45,662 bases of DNA from Flavobacterium sp. SUN046 (GCF_028867965.1 NZ_JAPQNT010000016.1:1-45662); one strand, 5' to 3'. Shown: positions 35,051 through 44,632, numbered from the stretch's first letter. Numbers and translations are program-made. The notes: generated by a model from the sequence alone, not told the origin.

Positions 35051-35082
35051 AAAACCGTTCTAAAATAAATCAGAACGGTTTT
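35051..35082 (-). terminator. Terminator of dnaN
   Basis: Perfect stem AAAACCGTTCT / AGAACGGTTTT with a 10-nt loop. It is T-rich on both sides, so it may also stop readthrough from the MutS-like gene. Confidence 0.8.
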
Positions 35083-35108
35083 CGTTGGTTGGGTTAGTTA
35101 ATTTATTT

Positions 35109-36227
35109 TTAGTTGTTAAGCATAACTGGCATAACAAGCATTGTAACAGTTTCACCTTCGTCTAAACCATCAACTGGAGTTAGAATTCCAGCACGGTTTG
35201 GCATTGACATTTCCAATTGAATTTCATCTGATTGCAAGTTGCTCAACATTTCTAATAAAAATCGTGAGTTGAAGCCAATTTGCATATCATCGCCTTGATA
35301 ATCACAGGTCAATCTTTCTTCTGCTTTGTTTGAATAATCAATATCTTCGGCAGAAATATTCAACTCAGCACCAGCAATTTTTAAACGAATTTGATGTGTA
35401 GTTTTATTTGAGAAAATCGCAACACGACGAACAGAACTAAAGAATTGTGTTCTATCGATTAATAATTTGTTTGGATTTTCTTTTGGAATAACTGCTTCAT
35501 AATTAGGATATTTTCCATCAATTAATCTACAAGTTAAAATGTAATTTTCGAAAGAAAAAGTAGCATTCGCATCATTATAATCAATTTTAACTTCAGCATC
35601 CGAAGCACCTAAAATACTTTTCAAGATATTTAAAGGTTTTTTAGGCATAATAAAATCGGCTACTTGCGATGCTTTTACATCAGTACGAGCATATTTTACT
35701 AATTTGTGAGCATCAGTTGCCACAAAAATCAAACCTTCTGGAGAAAATTGAAAGAATACACCAGACATAACTGGACGTAAATCGTCGTTTCCAGCAGCAA
35801 AGATTGTCTTGCTAATTGCAGTTGCCAAAACTTCGGCAGGAACTAATGTTGTAGATGGATCTTCTAAAGAAACTGACTTTGGAAATTCTTCGCCTGGAGC
35901 GTAAGCAATGGCATATTTTCCAGAATTTGAACTAATTTCGATAGTACTATTTTCTTCAACAGTGAACGTTAACGGTTGTTCTGGGAAAGTTTTTAGAATA
36001 TCTAATAACAATTTTGCAGGAACAGCAACGCTTCCTTTATCGGTAGATTCAATTTCTAATGTAGCCGACATAGTCGTTTCTAAGTCAGAAGAAGAAACGG
36101 TCAACGCTTTTTTATCTAATTCAAATAAAAAGTTATCTAAAATTGGTAAGGTATTGCTACTGTTGATAACGCTACCTAAAACTTGTAGTTGTTTTAATAA
36201 ATACGAGCTTGATACAATAAACTTCAT
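35109..36227 (-). CDS. dnaN: DNA polymerase III beta subunit (sliding clamp)
   Basis: 372 residues, the normal length. Three clamp-fold repeats run from MKFIVSSSYLLKQLQVLGSVI to the C-terminal LVMPVMLNN (family MPxR/MPVML-like end). It tethers polymerases to DNA, and the mobile DinB- and DnaE-like polymerases in this window could use it. It is monocistronic with its own promoter (36246-36275) and terminator. Confidence 0.97.
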   Translation of the reverse strand: MKFIVSSSYLLKQLQVLGSVINSSNTLPILDNFLFELDKKALTVSSSDLETTMSATLEIESTDKGSVAVPAKLLLDILKTFPEQPLTFTVEENSTIEISSNSGKYAIAYAPGEEFPKSVSLEDPSTTLVPAEVLATAISKTIFAAGNDDLRPVMSGVFFQFSPEGLIFVATDAHKLVKYARTDVKASQVADFIMPKKPLNILKSILGASDAEVKIDYNDANATFSFENYILTCRLIDGKYPNYEAVIPKENPNKLLIDRTQFFSSVRRVAIFSNKTTHQIRLKIAGAELNISAEDIDYSNKAEERLTCDYQGDDMQIGFNSRFLLEMLSNLQSDEIQLEMSMPNRAGILTPVDGLDEGETVTMLVMPVMLNN

Positions 36228-36245
36228 CTTTTACTTTATTTTTTA

Positions 36246-36275
36246 CAAATATATCTTAAAGAAATAGAATTCAAA
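36246..36275 (-). promoter_or_regulatory. Promoter of dnaN
   Basis: On the minus strand, -7 TATATTTG (36253-36246) and -33 TTTG (36275-36272) are separated by 18 bp. The leader is about 15 nt. Confidence 0.75.
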
Positions 36276-36291
36276 AAGATTTTTATTAACA

Positions 36292-37971
36292 TTACTTACT
36301 ATATTTTCTTTTTCTTAGGAAAGTGAACACCAATCCGAACACCAACAAAATTACAATTGGAACTCCGACAGTTATGATTTGTGAAAAAGTATAATTTTCT
36401 TGCACTTTAGCAGAATCCAAAATTGGCAAGTCAACTTCTTTACTTCTAATGTTAATAAGTCCGTTGTCGTCTAGTAAATAATTCACACAATTCATCATGA
36501 ATTCTTTATTTGCATAAAGATTATTGGTCCATTTATCAAATCCTAATTCGAGTGGTTGAAAGTTTTTATCCAATTGATTTTTGATAACATCGCCATCTGA
36601 AATCACAATCATTTTATTTTCTTTTCCAATAGGAGCGAAGCCAGTTTCTTTAAAAGGCAACACACGATTTTGATACACCGAATGAAATTTTCCTTCCATT
36701 AAAACCGCTACTGGAAGATTTCCTTTGTTTTCAAATTCTTTTAAATCAGGTTTTTCGGAAACCATATTCAAATTAACTTGAACAGGTGTGCCGACTGATT
36801 TTGAATATTTTGATGATTTTAATAAAACGGTTTTTTTAATATCATTTTTTAATACTTCGATCGGATTGGTAAAATCAAATTTTAAGGCATCTAAATTACT
36901 CACAATTGGATGAACCGATTCTGAATAAACTGCTGGTGCAAACAACCACGGAAACTGAGTATATTGAGTTGCACTTCCTTGTTGGCCAGTGGCTAAAGAA
37001 ATTGGTGACGCTTGAAAATCCTTAATTAAATCAGGTTTAATTCGGATGCCATATTTGAAGAACATGTCATTCAAATTCAAATCTCTTGGATACGCTAAAT
37101 TTTCTCCTGTTGACATCAAACTATCCATTTCCATATTGACTTGATCAACCAACCAAAGTGTTTTTCCGCCGTTAATAATGAATTGATCTAAAACTTCTTT
37201 TTCTTCATCTGTAAAAGCTTCAGTAGGTTTTGCAATAATTGCTAAATCGTATTTTTTAAGTGCTATTAACGTATTATTTGGATCTTTTGCAACCGAATCC
37301 AAAGTAAACGGTCCGATATAATAATTCTCACGTACTGACTTTAAAAAATCGGCAATTTGAACATCTTGTAATTCACCATTTCCTTTGATAATAGCGACTT
37401 TTTTCTCACGTTTTTTGGAAACTGTATTGAAACCATTTGCAAAAGCATATTCTAAATGTTGTACCGAACTCACTACTTTTTCAGCAGTTGAAGCTCCCAT
37501 CATATTTTTCAATAAAGGAACTTTCGCGCTTTTATTTCCATAAGTTACAACAGCCCACGGAAAAACAACTTCTTGTGTTTGTTTGCCTTTTTCATTCATC
37601 GTTACGTTTAAAGGCGTCAAACCTCTATCGTAAAATTGCTGCATAATTTTCTCGCGATCTTCTTCTTTCTCTAAAGGATTTACAAATTGAAAAATAATAT
37701 TCGAATTGTATGCTTTGAATTCTTCTAATAGTTGTTGCGTTTCTGTTTGTAATTTCTTGAATTCTCCTGGAAAGTTTCCTTCTAGAAAAACATCAACATA
37801 TAAAGGTTCTTTGATTTCTTTAATTATGTTTAACGATGTCTCGGATAGTGTGTAACGTTTATCAGCAGTTAAATCGAAACGTTTGAAAAAGAAATAGCCT
37901 GCAAAGTTTAAAATCACTAAAATTCCAGCAATTGTAAGCAGATTTTTTAAGTTGGTTTTCTTATTTTCCAT
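36292..37971 (-). CDS. gldG: Gliding motility ABC transporter component GldG
   Basis: 559 residues. One N-terminal membrane helix (about 12-30), a long ABC-type uncharacterised extracytoplasmic domain with YTLSETSLNIIKEI near the start, and one C-terminal helix (about 530-550) followed by RKRK. With GldF and the ATPase GldA (not in this window) it forms a transporter linked to gliding in Flavobacterium. Its ATG overlaps the gldF stop codon (TAATG). Confidence 0.94.
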   Translation of the reverse strand: MENKKTNLKNLLTIAGILVILNFAGYFFFKRFDLTADKRYTLSETSLNIIKEIKEPLYVDVFLEGNFPGEFKKLQTETQQLLEEFKAYNSNIIFQFVNPLEKEEDREKIMQQFYDRGLTPLNVTMNEKGKQTQEVVFPWAVVTYGNKSAKVPLLKNMMGASTAEKVVSSVQHLEYAFANGFNTVSKKREKKVAIIKGNGELQDVQIADFLKSVRENYYIGPFTLDSVAKDPNNTLIALKKYDLAIIAKPTEAFTDEEKEVLDQFIINGGKTLWLVDQVNMEMDSLMSTGENLAYPRDLNLNDMFFKYGIRIKPDLIKDFQASPISLATGQQGSATQYTQFPWLFAPAVYSESVHPIVSNLDALKFDFTNPIEVLKNDIKKTVLLKSSKYSKSVGTPVQVNLNMVSEKPDLKEFENKGNLPVAVLMEGKFHSVYQNRVLPFKETGFAPIGKENKMIVISDGDVIKNQLDKNFQPLELGFDKWTNNLYANKEFMMNCVNYLLDDNGLINIRSKEVDLPILDSAKVQENYTFSQIITVGVPIVILLVFGLVFTFLRKRKYSK

Positions 37972-38696
37972 TACGATTTCAATGATTTTAATTTATAAAC
38001 AGTCAATGATAAAAACAAAATTGTAATGCTTGAAAAATACATAACATCACGTGTGTCAATCACGCCGCGACTCATACTTTTAAAATGGTAGTCCATTCCG
38101 AAGAAGGCGATTATATCTTCAAATCCTTTTACAAAAGTCGAAATTCCTTCAAATCCAAAGTAAAATAAAAAACACATAAATACCGAAAGAATGAATGCAA
38201 CAATTTGATTTTCAGATAGTGTAGATGTGAAGATTCCAATTGAAGTATAACCTGCAATTAAAAATAGTAAACCAAAATACGAACCCATTGTACTTCCCAT
38301 ATCGATATTTCCTTCGGGCATTCCCAAGCTAGAAATAACATAAACGTAGATGAATGTTGGAATTATGGCAATTACAATTAGTAAAAATGCACCAAGAAAT
38401 TTACCATTTACAATTTGCCAAATGCTTAATGGTTTGGTCATCAATAATTCTATTGTTCCTTGTTTTTTTTCATCTGAAAAACTTCGCATGGTTACTGCTG
38501 GAATTAAGAAGATTAAAATCCAAGGTGAAATGGTAAAAAACGGACTCAAATCGGCAAAACCGCTGTTTAAAATGTTGTAATCGCCTTCAAAAACCCACAG
38601 AAATAATCCGTTGAGTAAAAGAAAAATTGCAATTACTAAATATCCAATTGGCGAACCAAAAAAGGATTTTATTTCTCTTAATAATATTGATTTCAT
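37971..38696 (-). CDS. gldF: Gliding motility ABC transporter permease GldF
   Basis: 241 residues with six hydrophobic segments, an ABC-2 type permease. The motif SFSDEKKQGTIELLMTKPLS is typical of the family. It overlaps gldG by 1 nt. Upstream is a short region (38697-38788) with two copies of a CCACTAAGGCG repeat and no clear -7 element, so it may also be read from the operon that ends at 38789. Confidence 0.95.
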   Translation of the reverse strand: MKSILLREIKSFFGSPIGYLVIAIFLLLNGLFLWVFEGDYNILNSGFADLSPFFTISPWILIFLIPAVTMRSFSDEKKQGTIELLMTKPLSIWQIVNGKFLGAFLLIVIAIIPTFIYVYVISSLGMPEGNIDMGSTMGSYFGLLFLIAGYTSIGIFTSTLSENQIVAFILSVFMCFLFYFGFEGISTFVKGFEDIIAFFGMDYHFKSMSRGVIDTRDVMYFSSITILFLSLTVYKLKSLKS

Positions 38697-38707
38697 GTTT
38701 TTTAAGC

Positions 38708-38755
38708 CACTAAGGCGATTTATTATTTTGCCACTAAGGCGCTAAGTCACTAAGT
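38708..38755. repeat. Short CCACTAAGGCG repeats upstream of gldF
   Basis: CCACTAAGGCG occurs twice and a shortened CACTAAG once within about 50 bp. Similar CACTAAG-rich runs are scattered in Flavobacteriia intergenic regions; the function is unknown. Confidence 0.55.
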
Positions 38756-38788
38756 TTTTTCTATTCTCTTTATTCTATTTTCTTTTTC

Positions 38789-39085
38789 TTATTCTAAAGA
38801 AACTAATTTGTCTACACTCCAAGCTTCTGGTTTATCATTAAATAATTTCTTAGTAAACGTCCAAACTTCATCAAATAATGCTGATTTTCTGTAATTTTCT
38901 AAATCATTTTCGGTTTCCCAATAACTATAGGTGAAGAAAATATTTTTATTGTTTTTGTCTTGATACAATTCAAGAAAACGATTTCCTGGCGCGTTTCGTA
39001 TGTGGGTTTTCATTTGTTCAAAATTTTCCAAAAATGCTGGAATATTTCCTTCATGAAAAGATAATTTTACTATTCGTACAAACAT
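38789..39085 (-). CDS. Antibiotic biosynthesis monooxygenase (ABM) domain protein
   Basis: 98 residues, a single ferredoxin-like ABM domain (VRIVKLSFHEGNIPAFLENFEQ...FFTYSYWETENDLENYRKSALF). Such small dimeric proteins include quinol monooxygenases and haem-degrading enzymes; the substrate is unknown. It starts 2 bp after the small membrane protein gene and is last in the three-gene operon headed by the SAM hydroxide adenosyltransferase. Confidence 0.88.
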   Translation of the reverse strand: MFVRIVKLSFHEGNIPAFLENFEQMKTHIRNAPGNRFLELYQDKNNKNIFFTYSYWETENDLENYRKSALFDEVWTFTKKLFNDKPEAWSVDKLVSLE

Positions 39086-39087
39086 AA

Positions 39088-39459
39088 CTATTTTTTAAAG
39101 TTTTGCAATTCAAAAATTAAATACTTAAAAGCAAATGTTGTTATTGAACAAATTATTAATAATAAACTTAATAACGGAATTGTTCTGAAATCTTGAATTA
39201 ATAAAACAAATAGTAATCCTGAGAATATATAAGCTGCTAATTTATTTATTTTGATGAATTCCAGATATAAATTTTTTATAAAGACAATTATGCTAAATAC
39301 ATATATAGAGTATACAACTGTCAATCCATCACTTAATCCACAAGATTTTGGAGTGTAAAATTTTATCGCTATTTTAGTAAAAATATAAATAAAAAATATG
39401 TATATTAAAATTTCTAATACACTAAATAAAACGACATAAAAAATAAATCTTTTTATCAT
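39088..39459 (-). CDS. Small integral membrane protein
   Basis: 123 residues with four predicted hydrophobic helices and no recognised family. It lies 4 bp after the upstream gene and 2 bp before the ABM gene, so it is co-transcribed. Function unknown. Confidence 0.7.
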   Translation of the reverse strand: MIKRFIFYVVLFSVLEILIYIFFIYIFTKIAIKFYTPKSCGLSDGLTVVYSIYVFSIIVFIKNLYLEFIKINKLAAYIFSGLLFVLLIQDFRTIPLLSLLLIICSITTFAFKYLIFELQNFKK

Positions 39460-39463
39460 TTAC

Positions 39464-40282
39464 TTATCTAAAATTTATCATCACAAAATCTCTATATTTC
39501 AATCCTAACAACGATGATGCTGAGCCAATCATTGGATTACTTTTGTAAATTCCAATTTCTAAAAAGTCAGCTTCATTAAAAATAGCTAACGATTTTCCCA
39601 TAATACTATCCGATGATTTTATTTCAGTCGCCTCAATATCAGAATATTTAGCATAAATACTTTTCACACGTTTGTTTTTGAAATTCACTTCATAAGGTCT
39701 GCCTTTAGCAACATCTAAAAATAATTTTTTAGAAATATTAGTTACTGCATTTCCAAAATGATCGATGTAAACTACATAACCTTTCATCGAATTAACATCA
39801 ATAACAGGTTGTAATTCATTTATTTCCTTAATTTCTTTAATTTCTTTACCAATAACATTCAGCGAACCACCTTTTGCCAAATGTACTGCTACGGTTACAA
39901 AAACATCCATATCAGAAGCTTCATCTAATAATCTATCGTGAATATTGATGGCTACAATTTTTTGAGGTTTGATTTTTTGAATCAACATACTCAAAATTCC
40001 ATTATCGGCAGCAATAAAAAAATGATCATTCCATTCTATTGCAATATGTTGGTTGTCATTGGTCAATTCAATAGCAACACCTATTATATGTACTGAACCT
40101 TTTGGGAAACTATTGTACGCAGAACCAATTATGTAACTGGCTTCACTGCAATTAAATTGGTCAACATTATGTGATATATCTACAATTTTAGCCTCATCAT
40201 ATTGCGATAGAATTTTCCCTTTTAAAGAGCCAACAAAGTGGTCTTTTAATCCGTAATCGGTAGTAAGGGTAATTATTGACAT
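39464..40282 (-). CDS. SAM hydroxide adenosyltransferase (DUF62 family)
   Basis: 272 residues. Characteristic motifs are TTDYGLKDHFVGSLKG at the N-terminus, DISHNVDQFN, and a C-terminal barrel beginning near VVYIDHFGNAVTNI. The family hydrolyses S-adenosylmethionine to adenosine and methionine with an activated water. It heads an operon with a small membrane protein and an ABM protein and is divergent from phoH, a neighbourhood common in Flavobacteriia. Confidence 0.92.
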   Translation of the reverse strand: MSIITLTTDYGLKDHFVGSLKGKILSQYDEAKIVDISHNVDQFNCSEASYIIGSAYNSFPKGSVHIIGVAIELTNDNQHIAIEWNDHFFIAADNGILSMLIQKIKPQKIVAINIHDRLLDEASDMDVFVTVAVHLAKGGSLNVIGKEIKEIKEINELQPVIDVNSMKGYVVYIDHFGNAVTNISKKLFLDVAKGRPYEVNFKNKRVKSIYAKYSDIEATEIKSSDSIMGKSLAIFNEADFLEIGIYKSNPMIGSASSLLGLKYRDFVMINFR

Positions 40283-40301
40283 AAAATTGTTTATAACTAA
40301 A

Positions 40302-40333
40302 TTGAAAACGTATTGCTGTATTTCTTAAATTTG
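40302..40333 (+). promoter_or_regulatory. Promoter of phoH
   Basis: TTG (40302-40304), 21 bp, then TAAATTTG (40326-40333). The leader to the TTG start at 40391 is about 55 nt. Confidence 0.6.
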
Positions 40334-40390
40334 AAATGATTGCAAAGCTACTAATTATTAGTAAAATATTTAATTAAAAAACTCATCCAT

Positions 40391-41341
40391 TTGAACGAAC
40401 GTATCATTGAATTACACGACATCGCTCCGAAAGAATTTTGGGGTGCACAAGATGCTCATCTTGAAACGATTAAAAAGTACTATCCTAAGTTAAAAATTGT
40501 TGCTCGTGGCACAACACTAAAGGCATTTGGCGAAAAAGCAGAACTAGATGAGTTTGAAAATCGATTCAATCGGTTAATGCTTCATTTTACTCGATACAAT
40601 AATATAGATGATAATGTTATTGAACGAGTAATTCACAGTAATTCTCAAGAAGAACAACGCATGCCTGATCATGACAAAATCTTGGTTCACGGTATTGGAG
40701 GAAAACTGATTAAGGCAATGACGCCTAACCAACAAAAATTGGTTGAATCAGTCTTTAAAAATGATATGGTTTTTGCAGTTGGTCCAGCTGGTACAGGTAA
40801 AACTTATACTGGTGTAGCATTGGCTGTGAAAGCATTGAAAGAAAAACAAGTCAAGCGAATTGTTCTAACAAGACCAGCCGTTGAAGCAGGAGAAAATTTA
40901 GGATTTCTTCCAGGTGATATGAAAGAAAAGTTAGATCCATACATGCAACCATTATATGATGCTTTACGTGATATGTTGCCGCCGCAAACGCTGGATGATT
41001 ATATTTTAAAGGGAATTATTCAAATTGCACCTTTAGCATTTATGCGTGGTCGAACTTTGGATAATGCCTTTGTAATTCTCGATGAAGCTCAAAATACAAC
41101 GCATTCTCAAATGAAAATGTTCTTAACTCGTATGGGAAAAAACGCAAAATTCATCATTACTGGTGATCCAGGACAAGTCGATTTACCAAGACGAACTATT
41201 TCTGGATTGAAAGAAGCTATTTTGGTTTTGAAAGATATTGACGGAATCGGAATTATATATTTGGATGATAAAGATATTGTAAGACATAGATTGGTTAAAA
41301 AAGTTATTGATGCTTATAAACAGATTGAGAATAACGATTAA
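40391..41341 (+). CDS. phoH: PhoH family ATPase
   Basis: 316 residues with Walker A GPAGTGKT (131-138) and Walker B VILDEAQNTT (228-237), plus the family stretch RPAVEAGENLGFLPGDMKEK. The start is TTG: family members begin NERIIEL.DIAPKEF, and no in-frame ATG precedes it. Role is probably in RNA metabolism or ribosome quality, as for other PhoH-like proteins. It precedes the SDR and purC genes on the same strand but each has its own promoter. Confidence 0.94.
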   Translation: MNERIIELHDIAPKEFWGAQDAHLETIKKYYPKLKIVARGTTLKAFGEKAELDEFENRFNRLMLHFTRYNNIDDNVIERVIHSNSQEEQRMPDHDKILVHGIGGKLIKAMTPNQQKLVESVFKNDMVFAVGPAGTGKTYTGVALAVKALKEKQVKRIVLTRPAVEAGENLGFLPGDMKEKLDPYMQPLYDALRDMLPPQTLDDYILKGIIQIAPLAFMRGRTLDNAFVILDEAQNTTHSQMKMFLTRMGKNAKFIITGDPGQVDLPRRTISGLKEAILVLKDIDGIGIIYLDDKDIVRHRLVKKVIDAYKQIENND

Positions 41342-41413
41342 ATTAATACATTATTAAAAAAATATCTAAAATTAAATTTTTGAATAATAACTAATGTCAA
41401 TTAGAATTCGAAT

Positions 41414-41436
41414 GTCTGTCTGAGCTTGTCGAAGAC
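41414..41436. repeat. Dispersed palindromic-type repeat (CTGAGCTTGTCGAAG)
   Basis: CTGAGCTTGTCGAAG flanked by GTCT/AGAC forms an imperfect hairpin. The same motif is widespread in intergenic DNA of many bacteria, including Bacteroidota. Confidence 0.6.
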
Positions 41437-41501
41437 TTTTTTGGAGTACTATCATAAAGTCATTTTTAGTGCAAGTATTAAATTTATAATTTTTTTAAAT
41501 T

Positions 41502-41538
41502 AAAGTTTGAGTAGAAATCATTTACTCAAACTTTTTTT
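41502..41538 (+). terminator. Terminator after phoH
   Basis: Stem AAAGTTTGAGTA / TACTCAAACTTT with a 9-nt loop, followed by seven T on the plus strand. It separates phoH from the SDR promoter. Confidence 0.85.
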
Positions 41539-41564
41539 GGTCTCATTCATATTTTTCTTAAAAC

Positions 41565-41594
41565 TTGCATATCTATAACATTCTTTTATATTTG
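41565..41594 (+). promoter_or_regulatory. Promoter of the SDR gene
   Basis: TTG (41565-41567), 19 bp, then TATATTTG (41587-41594). This is a strong match, and places transcription start near 41600, upstream of the ATC that replaces the expected start codon. Confidence 0.7.
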
Positions 41595-41628
41595 CTGAAA
41601 TAACTTTATTAAAACGCAAACAACCAAA

Positions 41629-42447
41629 ATCAAAACAATACTCATTACAGGTGCTTCTGGCGGATTAGGAAAAGAAATTACACTTTATTTTTCCAAAAAT
41701 AACTGGAATGTTATTGCTACAATGATTTGCATCAACGAAGCAACTGTTTTTAAAGATATTCCAAACATCAAATGTTACGAACTAAATGTTACATCATCTG
41801 AAAGTATTGAAAAGGCTACAATTTCAATTCTAAAAGATTACAAATCAATTGATGTCATTATAAATAATGCTGGAGTGGGTTACCGAAGCTTTGTAGAATT
41901 GTCTGAAGATGAAAAAATAGATTGTATTACAAATGTAAATTGGCTTGGAGTTGTAAAAGTTTGTCGCGCATTTATTCCGCATTTTCGTCAGCAACAAAAT
42001 GGTCAGTTTATCAATATTACCTCAATTGCTGGTTTGGTTAATTTGCCTTTAGGAAGTTTTTATCACCCAACAAAGCAAGCAGTTGAAAGTTTTTCAGAAT
42101 GTATGGCTTACGAATTATCAGATTTTAATATAAGTGTGGCAACGGTTCAATTCGGAAATATTCCTTCTAATTTTCAAAAAAATATTTCTAAATGCGAAAA
42201 ATCTACTATCGAATCCTATAACAATATGATGCAAAGTATTGACGGAATTATGAGCAGAAAAACGTGTGATAATTATGATTTATCTACTTCAATTCTAGAG
42301 AAATTATTTAAAATAGCAGAAAATCCAACGAAAGGATTTAAAAAATATTCGATAGGTTTTGATGCTAATTTAATGAAATACCTCCGAAAATTTTTAGGTT
42401 ATAGATTATTTGACCGACTTATTCGTAGATATGTTTTAAGTAAATAA
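41629..42447 (+). CDS. Short-chain dehydrogenase/reductase with apparent start-codon loss
   Basis: The frame from 41629 reads I-K-T-I-L-I-T-G-A-S-G-G-L-G-K-E, the classical SDR start and NAD(P)-binding loop, but its first codon is ATC instead of ATG. The frame is open upstream only to a stop at 41596 and contains no ATG, GTG or TTG there. The first ATG (41722) would remove the Gly-rich loop, leaving 241 residues. The rest is intact: NNAGVGY, catalytic Ser (NITSIAG) and YHPTK (Tyr-x3-Lys). A good promoter is present. Either translation begins at a non-standard codon (ATC or ATT) or the gene has just begun to decay. Substrate unknown. Confidence 0.75.
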   Translation: MKTILITGASGGLGKEITLYFSKNNWNVIATMICINEATVFKDIPNIKCYELNVTSSESIEKATISILKDYKSIDVIINNAGVGYRSFVELSEDEKIDCITNVNWLGVVKVCRAFIPHFRQQQNGQFINITSIAGLVNLPLGSFYHPTKQAVESFSECMAYELSDFNISVATVQFGNIPSNFQKNISKCEKSTIESYNNMMQSIDGIMSRKTCDNYDLSTSILEKLFKIAENPTKGFKKYSIGFDANLMKYLRKFLGYRLFDRLIRRYVLSK

Positions 42448-42451
42448 ATAA

Positions 42452-42482
42452 TTGTATTTGTGTTGAAAACAAACTATTTTTG
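42452..42482 (+). promoter_or_regulatory. Promoter of purC
   Basis: TTG (42452-42454), 20 bp, then TATTTTTG (42475-42482), 23 bp before the ATG. Confidence 0.6.
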
Positions 42483-42505
42483 CCAAACACAACAACACAA
42501 TTATA

Positions 42506-43453
42506 ATGAATACAATAACTACAACAAATTTCAATTTTCCCAATCAAAAATCAGTTTATCACGGTAAAGTTAGAGAAGTTTACAACATTAATGACGAACT
42601 TTTAGTTATGATTGCTACCGATAGACTTTCTGCTTTTGATGTGGTTTTGCCAAAAGGAATTCCATACAAAGGTCAAATTTTAAATCAAATTGCAACAAAA
42701 TTTATGGAATTGACTTCGGATATTGTTCCGAATTGGTTAATTGCAACTCCAGATCCAAACGTAGCAATCGGACATTTATGTGAACCTTTTAAAGTAGAAA
42801 TGGTAATTCGCGGTTATCTTTCTGGTCACGCTGCACGCGAATATGCACTAGGAAAAAGAACTATTTGTGGTGTTACAATGGTTGATGGTTTGAAAGAAAA
42901 TGATAAATTTCCAACGCCAATTATTACGCCAACAACCAAAGCTGATAATGGTTCGCATGATGAAGATATTTCTCGTGAAGCTATTTTATTAAACGGAATT
43001 GTTACAGAAGAAGATTATTTAATTTTAGAAAAATATACAAGAAATTTATACCAACGCGGTACTGAAATTGCTGCTTCTCGCGGATTGATTTTGGTTGACA
43101 CAAAATACGAATTCGGTAAAACTAAAGATGGAGTAATCGTTCTAATTGACGAAATTCACACACCAGATTCTTCACGTTATTTTTATTCCGAAGGTTATCA
43201 AGAACGTCAAAATAATAATGAAGAACAAAAACAATTGTCTAAAGAATTTGTGCGTCGCTGGTTAATAGAAAACGGATTTCAAGGAAAAGAAGGTCAAGAA
43301 ATTCCAAATATGACTGATGAATATATTGAATCAGTTTCAGAAAGATATATTGAATTGTTTGAAAATATCTTGGGAGAAAAATTCACAAAAGCAGATATTT
43401 CAAACATTGACGAACGTATTGAAAAAAATGTTTTGGAGTATTTAAAACATTAG
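42506..43453 (+). CDS. purC: Phosphoribosylaminoimidazole-succinocarboxamide synthase (SAICAR synthetase)
   Basis: 315 residues, a longer PurC of the Bacteroidota/yeast ADE1 type. Motifs are KVREVYNI near the N-terminus, [27 protein letters not shown] and [12 protein letters not shown]. It joins aspartate to CAIR in purine synthesis using ATP. It has its own promoter and a strong terminator, so it appears to be a single-gene unit. Confidence 0.97.
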   Translation: MNTITTTNFNFPNQKSVYHGKVREVYNINDELLVMIATDRLSAFDVVLPKGIPYKGQILNQIATKFMELTSDIVPNWLIATPDPNVAIGHLCEPFKVEMVIRGYLSGHAAREYALGKRTICGVTMVDGLKENDKFPTPIITPTTKADNGSHDEDISREAILLNGIVTEEDYLILEKYTRNLYQRGTEIAASRGLILVDTKYEFGKTKDGVIVLIDEIHTPDSSRYFYSEGYQERQNNNEEQKQLSKEFVRRWLIENGFQGKEGQEIPNMTDEYIESVSERYIELFENILGEKFTKADISNIDERIEKNVLEYLKH

Positions 43454-43461
43454 AAAAATAA

Positions 43462-43497
43462 AAAAGTCTCAAAGCAATTAAGTTTTGAGACTTTTTT
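43462..43497. terminator. Bidirectional terminator between purC and the M42 peptidase gene
   Basis: Stem AAAAGTCTCAAA / TTTTGAGACTTTT with a T run on the plus strand and a matching A run upstream, so it can stop transcription from both convergent genes. Confidence 0.85.
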
Positions 43498-43513
43498 CAT
43501 TTAGAAATAAATT

Positions 43514-44602
43514 TTATTTAAAATAAGAAAAATCATGATTGTCTTCAATTTTCAGCAAACTTTCATAAATTAACTTAATCACATTTTCAACATCATCTCT
43601 ATGAACCATTTCAACGGTTGTGTGCATGTAACGTAACGAAAGTGAAATCAATGCCGATGCAACACCACCGTTACTGTAAGCAAAAGCATCAGTATCAGTA
43701 CCAGTAACGCGAGAAGTTGCATGTCGTTGAAATGGAATTTTCTTTTCTTCGGCAGTAGTAACAATCAATTCACGGAGGATATTTTGAGTAGCTGGTGCAT
43801 AAGCAATAACTGGACCTTTACCCATTTGCAAATCGCCTTCAATCTTTTTATCAATCATAGGCGTTGTTGTATCGTGACACACATCGGTTACAATAGCTAC
43901 GTTTGGTTTGATAGTTTGTGTAATCATTTCGGCGCCACGAAGTCCAATTTCTTCTTGAACAGAATTCACAATGTAAAGTCCAAAAGGTAATGTCTTTTTG
44001 TTTTCTTTTAATAAACGAGCCACTTCTGCTATCATAAAGCCACCCATTCGGTTATCAATTGCTCTACAAACGAATTTATTTTCGTTTAATATGATGAACT
44101 CATCTGGATAAGTAATTACGCAACCAACATGAACTCCCAATTTTTCAACTTCTTCTTTAGTAGAACAACCACAATCTATAAATATGTTATGAATTGTTGC
44201 AGCTTCTTCTTTTCCACGATTTCTCGTATGAATAGCAGGCCAACCAAAAACTCCTTTTACAATTCCGTTTTTAGTATGAATGTTAACCCGTTTTGAAGGT
44301 GCAATTTGATGATCAGAACCACCATTTCGTATTACATATATTAGTCCATTATCAGTGATGTAGTTTACATACCAAGAAATTTCATCCGAATGCCCTTCAA
44401 TTACAACTCTAAATTTTGCGTCAGGATTAATAACACCAACTGCAGTTCCATACGTATCCGTTATAAAAGTATCAACATAAGGTTTTAAATAATTCATCCA
44501 AATTTTTTGTCCGCCAGATTCATATCCAGTCGGAGAAGGATTATTTAAATATTTTTCTAAAAAGGTAATTGATGATTTTGTGAGTATAGATTTTGTTGCC
44601 AT
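43514..44602 (-). CDS. M42 family metallopeptidase
   Basis: 362 residues. The dinuclear metal site is complete: His71 (EGHSDEISW), Asp183 (AIDNRMGG), catalytic Glu217/Glu218 (VQEEIG), Asp240 (TDVCHD) and His327 (MHTTVE). The family are tetrahedral cytoplasmic aminopeptidases; old annotations such as cellulase M or endoglucanase are misleading. It is divergent from the DUF4294 gene across 81 bp. Confidence 0.93.
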   Translation of the reverse strand: MATKSILTKSSITFLEKYLNNPSPTGYESGGQKIWMNYLKPYVDTFITDTYGTAVGVINPDAKFRVVIEGHSDEISWYVNYITDNGLIYVIRNGGSDHQIAPSKRVNIHTKNGIVKGVFGWPAIHTRNRGKEEAATIHNIFIDCGCSTKEEVEKLGVHVGCVITYPDEFIILNENKFVCRAIDNRMGGFMIAEVARLLKENKKTLPFGLYIVNSVQEEIGLRGAEMITQTIKPNVAIVTDVCHDTTTPMIDKKIEGDLQMGKGPVIAYAPATQNILRELIVTTAEEKKIPFQRHATSRVTGTDTDAFAYSNGGVASALISLSLRYMHTTVEMVHRDDVENVIKLIYESLLKIEDNHDFSYFK

Positions 44603-44624
44603 AAAATATTTTTTTGCTAAAATA

Positions 44625-44632
44625 TAAATTTG
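44625..44632 (+). promoter_or_regulatory. -7 element for the DUF4294 gene
   Basis: TAAATTTG overlaps an in-frame TTG at 44630, which argues against that TTG as the start and for ATG 44684. Confidence 0.5.

Noticed and set aside
41722..42447. ATG 41722 as the natural start of the SDR
   Set aside because: It would delete the NAD(P)-binding TGASGGLG loop, which is encoded in frame just upstream.
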